A stretch of 64,000 bases of DNA from JAFCUW01 sp049898325 (GTDB taxonomy: Bacteria > Pseudomonadota > Gammaproteobacteria > Burkholderiales > Burkholderiaceae_D). Below are positions 21,565 through 28,775 of this stretch, piece after piece (the first letter of the stretch is position 1; the number at the start of each line of letters is the position of its first letter). The notes under the pieces were generated by a model. It had not been told where the DNA came from. It saw only the letters and a program-made list of their open reading frames with translations, and did no database searches. The position numbers and the translations under genes were made by a program. The stretch is taken from positions 1 through 64,000 of the forward strand of contig NZ_JAFCXL010000005.1 in assembly GCF_049898325.1 (NCBI RefSeq), in the 5' to 3' direction.

Positions 21565-22833
21565 TTATTGATTGATCGAGACGCGGGCGGCATTGGCAAA
21601 CGCGTCGGTGCCGGCGATGACGACCTTGTCGCCCACCTTGACGCCGTCGAGGATTTCGACGGCCGACACGCTCGTCGCGCCCAGCCGGATGGGCGTCCTC
21701 ACGGCGACGCCGTCGTGCATGACGTAGGCGAAGCGTCCGCCTTCGTTTTCCACGAAGGGGCCGCGCGGCAGCAGCAGCACGTTCGGTTTTTCTTCAATCA
21801 GCAGGCGCGCGTTGACGCGCTGGTTCTGGCGCAGGCCTTTCGGCTGGGCGCCGTCGAAGCGTACCCGCGCCAGCACCTGGTTTTTCACCACTTCCGGAGA
21901 CAGGGCCGACAGCTTGCCCATGGCGGTGGCATCGCCCAGGGTAATTTCGGCGCGCATGCCGATGCCCATGTCGGCGACATATGTTTCCGGCACCTCCAGT
22001 TCGACCTCCAGTTTCGACAGGTCGACCAGCGTCATGAGCGGTGTATTGGCCGCCACCACGCTGCGGTTTTGCACGTTCAGGGTGCCAATGAAGCCGTCGA
22101 CGGGCGCGCGCACCGTCAATTCATCGAAGCGGCGCTGGGCGTTGGCCAGCGACAGGCGCTGGCGATCGAGTTCGTTGACCTTGGTTTTCAGGGCCAGCGT
22201 GACGTCTTCGCCTTCCAGGGCGGCCGCCTTGCCGGCATGGCTGGCGCGGATCTGGGCGGAGGTCAGGTTGTCCTTGGCCCGCTGAAAATCGATTTTTGCG
22301 ATGACGTCGACATTGGCCACGCTCTGGTAGCGCTCGAGCGTGCGCTGCGCCGACAGGCGGTCGATTTCGGCCGTGTCGGCCTCGCGCTGGGCCAGCAGTT
22401 TCTGTTTTTTTGCCAGGATCTGCTGGCGCGCCACTTCGGCCTCGAGCTGGTTGTAGCTCGATTGCTCGCGTTTCAAGGCATCGCTCAGGTCGGGCGACTC
22501 CAGCACGGCCAGGATGTCGCCCTTGTGGACGGTGTCGCCCGCATTGGTTTTCAGGGTGACGGTCGACTGCGCGGTGGCATACAAGGTGGGGCTGATGGCG
22601 GCGACGATGCGGCCATTGACGGCGGCGTCGCGCACCAGGGTGCCGCGGCTGACGTCGGCAATGCGCAGGCGGCTGGCGCTGACGGAGTGATTGGTGCTGC
22701 GCCAGGCGCCGAGCAGGACGATGGCGGCGCCGACGAGGACCACGGCGGCGCTGGCGTAGACCACGCGGCGCTTGAACCTGGCCGCGGGTGGGGCGGTGAC
22801 GATGGCGTCCTGGGAAGATGTGTCGCGGATCAT
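21565..22833 (-). CDS. periplasmic membrane-fusion (HlyD/MacA-like) subunit
   Basis: 422 residues with one N-terminal membrane anchor (about residues 23-45). A biotinyl-lipoyl half motif (VTLKTNAGDTVHKGDILAVLESPDL), a long alpha-hairpin (about 125-240), the second lipoyl half (RAPVDGFIGTLNVQNRSVV) and beta-barrel domains follow. It is the first gene of the exporter operon. The start codon lies 34 bp from the -24/-12 element, leaving a leader of about 23 nt with no obvious Shine-Dalgarno. No outer-membrane TolC gene is present here, so a TolC encoded elsewhere would be needed. Confidence 0.9.
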   Translation of the reverse strand: MIRDTSSQDAIVTAPPAARFKRRVVYASAAVVLVGAAIVLLGAWRSTNHSVSASRLRIADVSRGTLVRDAAVNGRIVAAISPTLYATAQSTVTLKTNAGDTVHKGDILAVLESPDLSDALKREQSSYNQLEAEVARQQILAKKQKLLAQREADTAEIDRLSAQRTLERYQSVANVDVIAKIDFQRAKDNLTSAQIRASHAGKAAALEGEDVTLALKTKVNELDRQRLSLANAQRRFDELTVRAPVDGFIGTLNVQNRSVVAANTPLMTLVDLSKLEVELEVPETYVADMGIGMRAEITLGDATAMGKLSALSPEVVKNQVLARVRFDGAQPKGLRQNQRVNARLLIEEKPNVLLLPRGPFVENEGGRFAYVMHDGVAVRTPIRLGATSVSAVEILDGVKVGDKVVIAGTDAFANAARVSINQ

Positions 22834-22866
22834 GTGAGTATCAATGTTAGCAAATGCTCAAAGTTA

Positions 22867-22882
22867 TGCAGGAAGTGTGCCA
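22867..22882 (-). promoter_or_regulatory. sigma-54 (-24/-12) promoter of the MacAB-like operon
   Basis: On the - strand the sequence reads TGGCAC-A-CTTC-CTGCA, matching the TGGCACG-N4-TTGCA consensus at 14 of 16 positions including the N bases. The invariant GG and GC doublets have correct spacing. It is 34 bp before the membrane-fusion start codon, and the operon encodes an NtrC-type activator. Confidence 0.75.
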
Positions 22883-22887
22883 GCCCT

Positions 22888-22900
22888 TAAGTGATTGATA
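22888..22900 (-). promoter_or_regulatory. candidate IHF binding site
   Basis: On the - strand TATCAA-TCAC-TTA fits WATCAA-N4-TTR exactly. It lies in an AT-rich stretch between the sigma-54 promoter and the 47-bp palindrome, where IHF bends DNA in many sigma-54 promoters. The motif is degenerate, so chance is possible. Confidence 0.4.
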
Positions 22901-22931
22901 TTGTTGATCATATTGGTTTGCGTCCGCTGTC

Positions 22932-22978
22932 CGCACTGGCCGTGCGGGCGGACAGTGTCCGCCCGCACGGCCAGTGCG
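22932..22978. repeat. 47-bp perfect palindrome, candidate activator-binding site
   Basis: Two 23-bp arms (22932-22954 and 22956-22978) are exact inverted complements around one central G. Within and beside it, TGTCCGC half-sites occur at 22928-22934 and 22956-22962, with the inverse GCGGACA at 22948-22954. It lies about 75-120 bp upstream of the predicted sigma-54 start, the usual distance for an enhancer. It also directly follows the stop of the cytochrome b561 gene, so it could instead act as an RNA hairpin, but no T tract follows on either strand. Confidence 0.6.
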
Positions 22979-22984
22979 CCCCGG

Positions 22985-23521
22985 TCAGCGCCGCTCGCCC
23001 CTGGCCATTTGCCCGAACACGGCGTCGCGCCGCACCCAGGCGTGGTACAGGGCCGCGCCCACGTGGCCCAGCACCGTGAAGAACAGCACGTAGGCGAGCA
23101 CGCCATGGAGGGGACGCAGGATGCCGTAAAGGACGGGACTATGGGGCATGATGGCGGGCAGGTGGACGCCGCCGACCATGACGATGGGATAGGCGCCGGC
23201 CGACAGCATGGCCCAGCCGATCAGCGGCATCGCCAGCATCAGGCCATACAACATCCAGTGCGAGGCATGCGCGGCGAACGCCTGGAAGGGCGGCAGGTCG
23301 GCCGGCAGGGGCGGCGTCGGCCGGCTCAGGCGATTGGCCAGGCGCAAGATCGCCAGTAGCAGGATGGCGATGCCCAGCGGACGGTGCAGGTCGAGCAGTT
23401 GCACGCGGTGTTGCAGCGAGACGACCATGGTGGCGCCGATGAACAGCATGGCGACGATGGCAATGGCCATCGACCAGTGCAGCAGGCGGGCCAGCAGGTT
23501 GAAGTGGCGGGGGCGGTTCAT
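22985..23521 (-). CDS. cytochrome b561-like membrane cytochrome
   Basis: 178 residues from ATG 23521, overlapping the stop of the catalase-like gene by 4 bp (ATGA). Four membrane helices, with heme-ligand histidines in the first (LLHWSMAI), in DLHRPLG, in HASHWMLY and in the last helix (VLGHVGAALYHAWV). This is the bacterial b561/CybB layout that passes electrons between quinol and periplasmic acceptors. The coupled catalase-like partner suggests a membrane-linked peroxide-reducing pair. The open frame upstream of this ATG is a shadow of the catalase gene. Confidence 0.9.
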   Translation of the reverse strand: MNRPRHFNLLARLLHWSMAIAIVAMLFIGATMVVSLQHRVQLLDLHRPLGIAILLLAILRLANRLSRPTPPLPADLPPFQAFAAHASHWMLYGLMLAMPLIGWAMLSAGAYPIVMVGGVHLPAIMPHSPVLYGILRPLHGVLAYVLFFTVLGHVGAALYHAWVRRDAVFGQMARGERR

Positions 23522-24588
23522 GGGGCGCTCCCGTTCTGGCCCATGGCGCTGGCGCTGGTTTCGCGTTCGCGCCGGTTGAACGACACCGAGTAGGCGGCCG
23601 AGCGGGCGTGCAGGATCGGGTCGGCGCTGCCGGCGATGCCCTTGGGCAGAATCAGCGGGTCGAAGTTGATGTCGCGGCAGGGGCCGTCCGCTTGCGGCTG
23701 CGCGCGCACCAGCGTCAGGGTGCCCACGGTCGCTTCGGGCCGGTTGTCCGGCCAGGCCTGGGAGGAATCGGTGATGGGGTCGCCGGGCTCGGCAAATTGC
23801 AGAACCAGGTCCCATACCAGGGGGCCGGCGGCGAGGCGCCGGTCCAGGTCCTCCGCCAGGAAATCGCGCGTGCTGCTGCGCAATTGTTCGGCGCTGAGCG
23901 CGACGAACAGGGCGCGCGGCCGCATCGACCAGCGCACCATGCGCGCGGCGCCCTGGGCATCGGTGAGCGCAAAGGCGTTGGCGCCATTAAAACGGGTGTT
24001 GCCCAGGCTGTCGGACTGGGGCGCCGTTTTGGCCCATTGCTGAAACTTCAGTATTTCAGGATGCTGCGCCAGCAGGGCCTTGAGCCTGACCGGGTCGGGC
24101 TTGCCGGTTGCCGGATCGGGCCGCATGACCTCGTTGAGCGCCTGAAAACCTTGCGGCGTCGACACGGTAAAAAAGGGAAAGCTGTTCATGGCCAGGCGCC
24201 ACTCCTGGCCGTCGTCGGTTTTCAGCTGCAGGGCCATGCCGCGCACGGGCGCCGCATTGTCCGGTGCGTACGGGTTGTTCGAGGGTGCGGAAAACCGCCC
24301 CAGCACGGACACCGACGGCTGCGCGAACGCGCGCGCCGTCGACCAGCGCGCCGCCGTGGGCGTGGGCGCGAACGTGCCCATGAAACAGATGCCCTTGCTG
24401 TGCGCGCGGCGGAACCCCGCTTGCTGGGTGCCGGACGCCTGGGCGGTGTCCATCATTGTTTGTGGCGTCAGTCCCCGGTGGCCCAGCCAGCCGCCCATCC
24501 AGGCGAACAGGGCGGCGGCGGCGGCCAGGATCAGGCCGATCGGCAATAACAGCAGCAGGGAACCGCGGCGCGGCGTGGGCGAGGGCAT
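23518..24588 (-). CDS. membrane-anchored catalase-family peroxidase
   Basis: 356 residues, shorter than a monofunctional catalase (about 480 or more) and like the minimal SrpA-type group. An N-terminal membrane anchor or signal (LLLLLPIGLILAAAAALFAW) places it in the periplasm. The distal heme His is in FRRAHSKGICF, and the proximal Tyr region is RSAAYSVSFNRR. It most likely reduces peroxides with electrons from the coupled cytochrome b561. AACCG and weak purines precede the ATG, with no strong Shine-Dalgarno. Confidence 0.87.
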   Translation of the reverse strand: MPSPTPRRGSLLLLLPIGLILAAAAALFAWMGGWLGHRGLTPQTMMDTAQASGTQQAGFRRAHSKGICFMGTFAPTPTAARWSTARAFAQPSVSVLGRFSAPSNNPYAPDNAAPVRGMALQLKTDDGQEWRLAMNSFPFFTVSTPQGFQALNEVMRPDPATGKPDPVRLKALLAQHPEILKFQQWAKTAPQSDSLGNTRFNGANAFALTDAQGAARMVRWSMRPRALFVALSAEQLRSSTRDFLAEDLDRRLAAGPLVWDLVLQFAEPGDPITDSSQAWPDNRPEATVGTLTLVRAQPQADGPCRDINFDPLILPKGIAGSADPILHARSAAYSVSFNRRERETSASAMGQNGSAP

Positions 24589-24834
24589 CGCTTAGAACCG
24601 GGCGACGGTGAAACAGCGGGAGGTTTGCATGGGGTGGGCGCTTTTTAAAGGAGGAACGGGGACGGCAATGCGACGGCGGCGGGCGCTTAGGCATCACTTA
24701 ATTGCTTGATAACATTGATTGTCGCATTGATCGCAAAACGACGCGCCGGGCAAGCGTGCGCGGCGGCGGCCTGCAATCTCACCATGTCTTATGTGTATGA
24801 TTGCCGTTTCAGCCACCACCGACATCGCGCCATC

Positions 24835-25455
24835 ATGCATTGGTCCTTTCAGATCCCGTCCGCCCCGGCGAACATTAATGTTCTCTCTTCCCTGGCCCTG
24901 CTGACGGGACTGGCCTTGAGCCAGGTCGCCTGCGCCGACGGCCATGACATTGGCCGGGGCGTGGGCGCGGCGGCCGGCATTGTTGCTGGTATTTATGTCC
25001 ACGAACTGGGGCACGCGGCGGCGTTCGAGCTCGCCGGCGCTGAACAGATCCGGATCCGGGTGCCGGGGCCCCAGTGCCGTCTGCTGTGCGGCCAGACCGA
25101 TGTCACATGGCCGGTGGCGCCGGGGGCGGCGGCGCTCAGGCGCATCAGCGTTGCCGGTTTTGTTGCCAGCAACCTGGCGGCGGAAGGACTGCTGCGCCAC
25201 GACAGCGCTGCGCGCTCGGGCTTTGGCCAGGGTTTGATGGCGACGAACCTGTATTCGAACGTCGCCCATGTCGTCACTTATTACACGAAGGTGCGGGGAA
25301 GAAACGGCTACCGGGGCAACGATATCGATAGTTACGAGATGGCCGGCGGCAATCCGCACCTGCTCTCGGCGAGCTTGCTGGCCTATTCGGTCTATGCGCT
25401 GCGGCGCATGCACCAGAAGCACATTCCCGTCCTGTTCGTCAGTACGCGTTTCTAG
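24835..25455 (+). CDS. small exported protein with HELGH zinc-site motif, function unknown
   Basis: 206 residues from ATG 24835, chosen because it gives a signal peptide (cleavage near VACA-D); ATG 24784 and a TTG further up are also in frame. A glycine-rich hydrophobic stretch (GRGVGAAAGIVAGIY) leads into VHELGHAAAFELAGA, an HExxH motif of the M50/M48 kind, followed by RIRVPGPQC and a second hydrophobic part. Whether it is a protease is unproven. No gene nearby suggests a substrate. The upstream 24589-24834 stretch has no recognisable gene. Confidence 0.6.
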   Translation: MHWSFQIPSAPANINVLSSLALLTGLALSQVACADGHDIGRGVGAAAGIVAGIYVHELGHAAAFELAGAEQIRIRVPGPQCRLLCGQTDVTWPVAPGAAALRRISVAGFVASNLAAEGLLRHDSAARSGFGQGLMATNLYSNVAHVVTYYTKVRGRNGYRGNDIDSYEMAGGNPHLLSASLLAYSVYALRRMHQKHIPVLFVSTRF

Positions 25456-25479
25456 TACTGAGGTCCCCACCAGGTCCGG

Positions 25480-27327
25480 TCAATCGCGCCGGAGCGGCTT
25501 GCCCCGGGCGATCACCTCGCGGCAATCGCCCTTCATGACCGCATCGTCGTAATCGGTCCAGCCATAGCTGTCGACGTAGCGCGTGTGGGTCTTGAAGGCG
25601 GGATTGACGAAGCTCCATTCCAGCGTCTCGCCCGGGTAGCCGATGTCGCCCAGGTCGAGCAAGGTGTGGAACATGTTCTCGGTGGCCAGCCTGGCGCCGC
25701 GGTTGCGCTGCAGTTGCGCCACCTTGGTGGGAAAGCGCGCCTGGTAGGGCGTCGAATACCAGACAAACGCGGGCACGTGGAATTCGTAATCGGTGTTGTG
25801 GCCGTGAAAGGCCAGCTTGCAGCGCTTGTCGTACAGGGTCTGGCCGTGGTCGGCCACGTAGAGCAGGGCGGCCGCCTGCGCACCGCCCTTGAGGCGCGCG
25901 ATCAGCTGCGCCAGGAACCAGTCCGTATACAAGATGCTGCTGTCGTAGCTGTTATTGAGCTGGGGCTTGAGCTGCTGGTCCGTGTAGGCCGGCTTGTCGA
26001 TGCCGAACAGCGACGGCTGCCACTGGTCGAAGCGCTTGGGGTAGCGCTGGCTGTAGTTCCAGTGGCTGCCCAGCGAGTGAATGACGATCAATTTCTTTTG
26101 CGCCTTGTCGGCCAGCGCGCGGCTAAACGGCGGCAACAGCACTTCGTCGAAGTTGGCCTCGTTGGTAAAACCGCCAAAATTGAGAAAATCGACCACGTCG
26201 GCTTCCTTGGCGAACACCGACACGGGCGTGTCGTACTTGCCGAACGAGATCTGGTTCGACAGCCAGAAGGTTTTGTAGCCCGCTTCTTTATAGGCTGTAA
26301 TAAACGATTTCTCATAAAAGCCGTCTTTGAGGCTCTGGCGCGTGCGCTTGCGCGAGATGATCACGGGCACCGACAGGCGCGTGGCGGAGACGGCCGTGAT
26401 GACGTCCTTCAGGGGCACCAGGTTGGTTTCCTGCGCCAGCAGGGGATTGGTGTCGCGCGCGTAGCCGTTCAGGCTCCAGCGGTCGTAGCGCGACGATTCG
26501 CCCAGCACCAGCACGACCGTCTCGGGGGCCAGCGCCGGGTCGCGCTGGCGGGCGCCGAACTGGAAGCTGGCGCTTTTCTGGCCCAGTTCGGCCAGATACA
26601 AGCGTTCTTTGTAGAAATCGATGGCGCGGATCACCAGGCCGAACGGCCAGGAGCGGGCAAACGCTTCGAGGTCGACGGGAAGGCGCGCCGCGCGCGGCAG
26701 TGGCGGCAGCGGCGGCAGCACCGGTGCGCCGCTGGCGGCCGGCGCGGCGGCGCTGGTGCGGTTGCCGAAAAAGCCGGCGGCGATGGCGCCGCCCGCGCTC
26801 GCTGGCGCGCTCGCTGTCACTCCGGGTCGGGCGGCGATGCCGAAAGTGGCGCCGTAAGCCCACAGTGCGGCCCCCAGCGCCAGCGCCGCCACGGCCAGCC
26901 AGCGCGAACCATCGCGCCAGTCGAGCTCGTTCGTGCGCATGGCCGCGCGCAGCAGGGCGATCCACCAGGCGATCACGGCCGCCATCACGATCAGCAGCAG
27001 CCACAGGGTGTGCCCCAGGAACTCAAGCGCTTCCTGCGGGCTGGTCTCGGCGATGATGCCCAGGTGGTGGCTGGAGATGCCCTGGCCGTAGTAGGCAATC
27101 AGGTAGAGCTCGGTGGGCAGGGCCAGGAAGGCGGGCAGCAACAGCCAGTGAAACCAGGCGGGCCGCTTGAACAGGGCCCAGACGGCCAGCCAGGCCACCA
27201 GTTCCACGCCCAGCAGCTGCAGCGGCGCGTCGACGGGTTTGCCCACCAGCAGGGGCGCGAAGGGCACGCTGGACAGCGCCAGGTAGCTCAGCAGCAGAAA
27301 AACGGTGGAGGAGCGCAGGGATCGCAT
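25480..27327 (-). CDS. phosphoethanolamine transferase (EptA/CptA-like)
   Basis: 615 residues from ATG 27327. Four to five N-terminal membrane helices (within residues 1-165) are followed by a Pro/Ala-rich linker and a periplasmic sulfatase-fold domain. The nucleophile segment is VLVLGESSRYDRWSLNGY; the family usually has Thr where this reads Ser. Other metal-site segments are IVIHSLGSHWNY, YVADHGQTLYD and FHGHNTDYEFHVP. Such enzymes add phosphoethanolamine to lipid A or core heptose and can alter polymyxin sensitivity. It is divergent from the ribosomal str operon. Confidence 0.88.
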   Translation of the reverse strand: MRSLRSSTVFLLLSYLALSSVPFAPLLVGKPVDAPLQLLGVELVAWLAVWALFKRPAWFHWLLLPAFLALPTELYLIAYYGQGISSHHLGIIAETSPQEALEFLGHTLWLLLIVMAAVIAWWIALLRAAMRTNELDWRDGSRWLAVAALALGAALWAYGATFGIAARPGVTASAPASAGGAIAAGFFGNRTSAAAPAASGAPVLPPLPPLPRAARLPVDLEAFARSWPFGLVIRAIDFYKERLYLAELGQKSASFQFGARQRDPALAPETVVLVLGESSRYDRWSLNGYARDTNPLLAQETNLVPLKDVITAVSATRLSVPVIISRKRTRQSLKDGFYEKSFITAYKEAGYKTFWLSNQISFGKYDTPVSVFAKEADVVDFLNFGGFTNEANFDEVLLPPFSRALADKAQKKLIVIHSLGSHWNYSQRYPKRFDQWQPSLFGIDKPAYTDQQLKPQLNNSYDSSILYTDWFLAQLIARLKGGAQAAALLYVADHGQTLYDKRCKLAFHGHNTDYEFHVPAFVWYSTPYQARFPTKVAQLQRNRGARLATENMFHTLLDLGDIGYPGETLEWSFVNPAFKTHTRYVDSYGWTDYDDAVMKGDCREVIARGKPLRRD

Positions 27328-27400
27328 CGACAAGGTGCTTCGGATAAAACCGTCTATTATCCGGGCTTTCCTGGCCGGTCATGCGATTTTACTTGCGGCA

Positions 27401-27423
27401 AAATTATGCGCGATCGTGCATAA
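27401..27423. promoter_or_regulatory. shared palindromic element, copy 1
   Basis: AAATTATGCGC-gatc-GTGCATAA; its core TTATGC...GCATAA is an inverted repeat. The same sequence except for the four central bases recurs at 56998-57020 before rplQ. It sits about 50 bp upstream of the rpsL -35 box and about 75 bp upstream of the divergent transferase start. It looks like a repressor or activator site; the regulator is unknown. Confidence 0.5.
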
Positions 27424-27472
27424 AAACCTGTTGCGCGGGCGCGTGGTGCTTTGCGCTGGCTCAGTAAACAAG

Positions 27473-27501
27473 TTGACCGGCGACCTGTTCAGGCCTATAC
27501 T
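27473..27501 (+). promoter_or_regulatory. sigma-70 promoter of the str operon
   Basis: TTGACC (27473-27478), a 17-bp spacer and TATACT (27496-27501), followed by a C/G-rich start region (CGCGAG) typical of stringently controlled promoters. Transcription should start near 27508 and run through rpsL-rpsG-fusA-tuf. Confidence 0.85.
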
Positions 27502-27661
27502 CGCGAGTTCCCGATTTAGTTTGTGGGTCCCCCGCCGTCGCAGCCGCTCCTTGCTGAGTGGCTTTTGGCGCCTCTGGGCTCATGGCAGGGTGAAGTCTAG
27601 GTTTTAGTCCCCGGGTGTTTGCCCGGGTTATTCATGTTGTATCTTTGTTGGATTTATAACG

Positions 27662-28045
27662 ATGCCAACCATCAATCAACTGATTCGCAATCCACGTGTC
27701 GCCTTGACCGTGAAGAGCAAATCGCCGGCGCTGGAAAACAGCCCGCAAAAACGTGGTGTTTGCACCCGTGTATATACGACGACCCCAAAGAAGCCAAACT
27801 CGGCTCTGCGTAAAGTCGCCAAAGTTCGCTTGACCAACGGTTTCGAAGTCATTTCGTACATCGGCGGTGAAGGCCACAACCTGCAAGAACACAGTGTCGT
27901 GCTGCTGCGCGGCGGTCGTGTAAAAGATTTGCCGGGTGTGCGTTACCACATGGTTCGCGGTGCACTCGATACCCAGGGCGTCAAAGACCGTAAGCAATCT
28001 CGCTCGAAATACGGTACCAAGCGCGCTAAAGCAGGCAAGAAGTAA
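27662..28045 (+). CDS. rpsL: 30S ribosomal protein S12
   Basis: 127 residues, full length. It contains TTPKKPNSALRKVAKVRL and GGRVKDLPGVRYH, the two loops lining the decoding centre. The lysines in these loops (the K43 and K88 equivalents) are wild type, so the sequence predicts streptomycin sensitivity at this locus. First gene of the str operon; rpsG follows after 145 bp. Confidence 0.99.
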   Translation: MPTINQLIRNPRVALTVKSKSPALENSPQKRGVCTRVYTTTPKKPNSALRKVAKVRLTNGFEVISYIGGEGHNLQEHSVVLLRGGRVKDLPGVRYHMVRGALDTQGVKDRKQSRSKYGTKRAKAGKK

Positions 28046-28190
28046 TCGGGATTTTTTCCCGTGGGGTTACTCCCAACTACTTGCACATTGAATAGTTGAA
28101 CCGATCGTAATGGTCGAGTAAGTGGAGGCTATGATGGCCTGCCGCGAGTGCTGCGTCCCCGCGCTCAACTGAAGACTGAAAGGAATTGAA

Positions 28191-28661
28191 ATGCCACGTC
28201 GTCGTGAAGTCCCCAAGCGCGATATCCTGCCGGATCCAAAATTCGGTAACCAGGATGTCGCCAAATTCGTCAACGTTTTGATGTTGTCCGGTAAAAAATC
28301 GGTCGCAGAAAACATCATCTACGGTGCTTTCGAGCACATCAAGCAAAAATCGGGCAAAGATCCGCTCGAAGTGTTTGCTGCCGCGATCAACAACGCGAAA
28401 CCAATGGTTGAGGTAAAATCGCGCCGCGTCGGTGGTGCCAATTACCAGGTGCCAGTGGAAGTTCGCCCGGTTCGCCGTATGGCCCTGTCGATGCGCTGGT
28501 TGCGTGAAGCCGCCAACAAGCGTAGCGAAAAATCCATGCCTCAACGCCTCGGCGGTGAGTTGCTGGAAGCCGCAGAAATGCGCGGCGGTGCGATGAAGCG
28601 TCGTGACGAAGTTCACCGCATGGCTGAAGCGAACAAGGCGTTCTCGCACTTCCGCTTCTAA
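28191..28661 (+). CDS. rpsG: 30S ribosomal protein S7
   Basis: 156 residues (MPRRREVPKRDILPDPKFGN...), the primary binder of the 16S 3' major domain and, in E. coli, the translational repressor of the str operon. GAAAGGAAT gives a strong Shine-Dalgarno. The 114 bp before fusA contain a CATTTTG-tttt-CAAAATG hairpin (28720-28737) that might modulate fusA. Confidence 0.99.
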   Translation: MPRRREVPKRDILPDPKFGNQDVAKFVNVLMLSGKKSVAENIIYGAFEHIKQKSGKDPLEVFAAAINNAKPMVEVKSRRVGGANYQVPVEVRPVRRMALSMRWLREAANKRSEKSMPQRLGGELLEAAEMRGGAMKRRDEVHRMAEANKAFSHFRF

Positions 28662-28775
28662 TCAATTGGCCAACCCCTTGCGAGGGGGCGGCCATGTATC
28701 TGTTGTTCGAGGCCGGGCTCATTTTGTTTTCAAAATGCCGCTCGGTTTTGTCCATTCAAAGATTTAGGAATATTT

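Larger units (their letters stand above)
27328..27661 (+). other. intergenic region and leader before rpsL
   Basis: This 334-bp stretch holds a 20-bp palindrome (27404-27423), a consensus sigma-70 promoter (27473-27501) and a leader of about 154 nt. A CCCGGG-TGTTTG-CCCGGG hairpin at 27610-27627 lies 34 nt before the rpsL start and could be a structure for leader control. No coding sequence is convincing. Confidence 0.5.
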
